This document shows positions 5,704-6,438 of a DNA stretch of 6,438 bases, one piece after another. The translations under genes were made by a program, and so were the position numbers. How positions within the stretch are numbered: position 1 is the first letter of the stretch; each line of letters starts with the position of its first letter. The notes beneath the pieces are model-generated. The model was not told the origin of the DNA and ran no database searches. It saw only the letters and a list, made by a program, of their open reading frames with translations. The stretch covers positions 1 through 6,438 of the forward strand of contig JAQVPE010000047.1 of NCBI GenBank assembly GCA_028702245.1, given 5' to 3'. Source of the stretch: Candidatus Izemoplasmatales bacterium (lineage in GTDB: Bacteria; Bacillota_I; Bacilli_A; Izemoplasmatales; Hujiaoplasmataceae).

Positions 5704-6438
5704 GTGGCCTTGGAAGAGTATAGACTATCTAAGAATATCATCTGCATCGATCTCAAAAGCTTTTATGCATCTGTTGAATGCAGTCTTTTAGGTCTGGATC
5801 CTTTCAAGACGCCACTGGTTGTCGCCGATTATGCCCGCGGCGGCGGTTCGATCGTGCTTGCTGTTACGCCTTATCTTAAATCATTGGGAGTTCCCAATCG
5901 TTGCCGAATCTATGAATTGCCAAAGAACTTAAAAATCATTTTCCAAAAACCGCGGATGGAACAATATCTCGAATATTCCACCAAAATCATTGAAATTTAT
6001 CTTCGTTTCATTTCCGAGGAAGACATGTACGTCTATTCCATCGACGAAGTGTTTCTCGATTTGACGGAATATCTAGACTATTACAAAAAAACCGATTATG
6101 AAATCGCCAAGATGATCATGGACGAGATCTACAAAGAAACAAAGGTCTATTCCAGTTGCGGCATTGGGCCGAACATGTTAATGGCTAAACTGGCGCTTGA
6201 CATCGAATCCAAAAGCGCCAAAAACTATATCGCCAAGTGGGATTACGAAAACCTTCCCGAAAAACTATGGCCGGTCACCCCGTTAAGCAAAATGTGGGGT
6301 ATCGGCAGAAACATGGAACCTCGTCTCAATAAGATGGGGTTTTACAAAATCGGCGACATCGCCGCTTCGGATCCCGACAAACTAAAACACCGCTTCGGTG
6401 TTTTGGGCGAGGAACTCTATTATCACACCCACGGCATC
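5704..6438 (+). CDS. Y-family DNA polymerase, UvrX/YqjW (UmuC/DinB)-like, 3' end off window
   Basis: Low-fidelity polymerase that copies past damaged DNA. The frame is open to the right edge: 245 residues are visible of roughly 400-420 in the family. Numbered from the GTG, the first catalytic motif is IDLKSFYASVE (15-25), with metal ligand D16 and probable steric-gate Y21. The second is YSIDEVFLDL (111-120), with D114 and E115. CGIGPNMLMAKLA (152-164) is the conserved palm stretch, and MWGIGRNMEPRLNKMG (197-212) is the helix-hairpin-helix. The catalytic set is complete. The GLDPFKTPLVVAD and GGGSIVLAVTPYLKSLG wording fits Gram-positive UvrX/YqjW better than DinB. The start is GTG 5704 or TTG 5710. 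It has its own promoter and lies behind a terminator, so it is probably unrelated to the phosphate operon. No canonical Bacillus-type LexA box (GAAC-4-GTTC) is visible upstream. The little finger and any clamp-binding tail lie beyond the window. Confidence 0.9.
   Translation, partial: MALEEYRLSKNIICIDLKSFYASVECSLLGLDPFKTPLVVADYARGGGSIVLAVTPYLKSLGVPNRCRIYELPKNLKIIFQKPRMEQYLEYSTKIIEIYLRFISEEDMYVYSIDEVFLDLTEYLDYYKKTDYEIAKMIMDEIYKETKVYSSCGIGPNMLMAKLALDIESKSAKNYIAKWDYENLPEKLWPVTPLSKMWGIGRNMEPRLNKMGFYKIGDIAASDPDKLKHRFGVLGEELYYHTHGI

Noticed and set aside
1..6438. Mycoplasma-type code with TGA as Trp
   Set aside because: Five genes end in TGA exactly where the family C-terminus is expected, two of them in ATGA overlaps, and every conserved Trp is TGG.

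Overview
The window carries one strand-uniform block, all on the + strand: the distal part of a high-affinity phosphate uptake and sensing locus (pstC 3' end, pstA, pstB, phoU, a phoB/phoP-type response regulator, a phoR-type histidine kinase), then a terminator and the 5' part of a separately promoted Y-family DNA polymerase gene. No intergenic stretch exceeds about 115 bases, and I see no RNA genes, mobile elements or CRISPR arrays.

Organism: the DNA is moderately AT-rich, with strong AGGAG-type ribosome binding sites, TATAAT promoters and a UvrX/YqjW-like polymerase. This suggests a low-GC Firmicutes-related bacterium. A deep-branching, non-parasitic Mollicutes-type lineage (Acholeplasma/Izemoplasma-like) is possible, but that placement is inference. 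TGA ends five of the six genes whose stop is visible and tryptophan is TGG throughout, so the standard bacterial code applies rather than the Mycoplasma TGA=Trp code.

Layout: 2-511, PstC C-terminal part, open at the left edge; 508-1710, PstA with an unusually large extracytoplasmic insertion that reads like a PDZ domain; 1722-2477, PstB ATPase; 2478-2534, short gap with a TATAAT element; 2535-3182, PhoU; 3201-3887, OmpR-class response regulator; 3884-5590, membrane sensor kinase; 5585-5616, intrinsic terminator; 5617-5703, promoter and ribosome binding site; 5704-6438, Y-family polymerase running off the right edge.

How it works together (family knowledge): PstC and PstA form the membrane channel and PstB drives it with ATP. 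A binding protein PstS, not visible here, would deliver phosphate from outside. PhoU links the transporter's state to the PhoR kinase, which phosphorylates the response regulator to switch phosphate-starvation genes. The ATGA overlaps (pstC/pstA, phoB/phoR) and the short gaps support an operon, with a possible internal promoter before phoU that could let the sensing half be expressed separately. The most unusual item is the PDZ-like domain inside PstA. It lies on the outer face of the membrane, where it could contact PstS or another exported protein.
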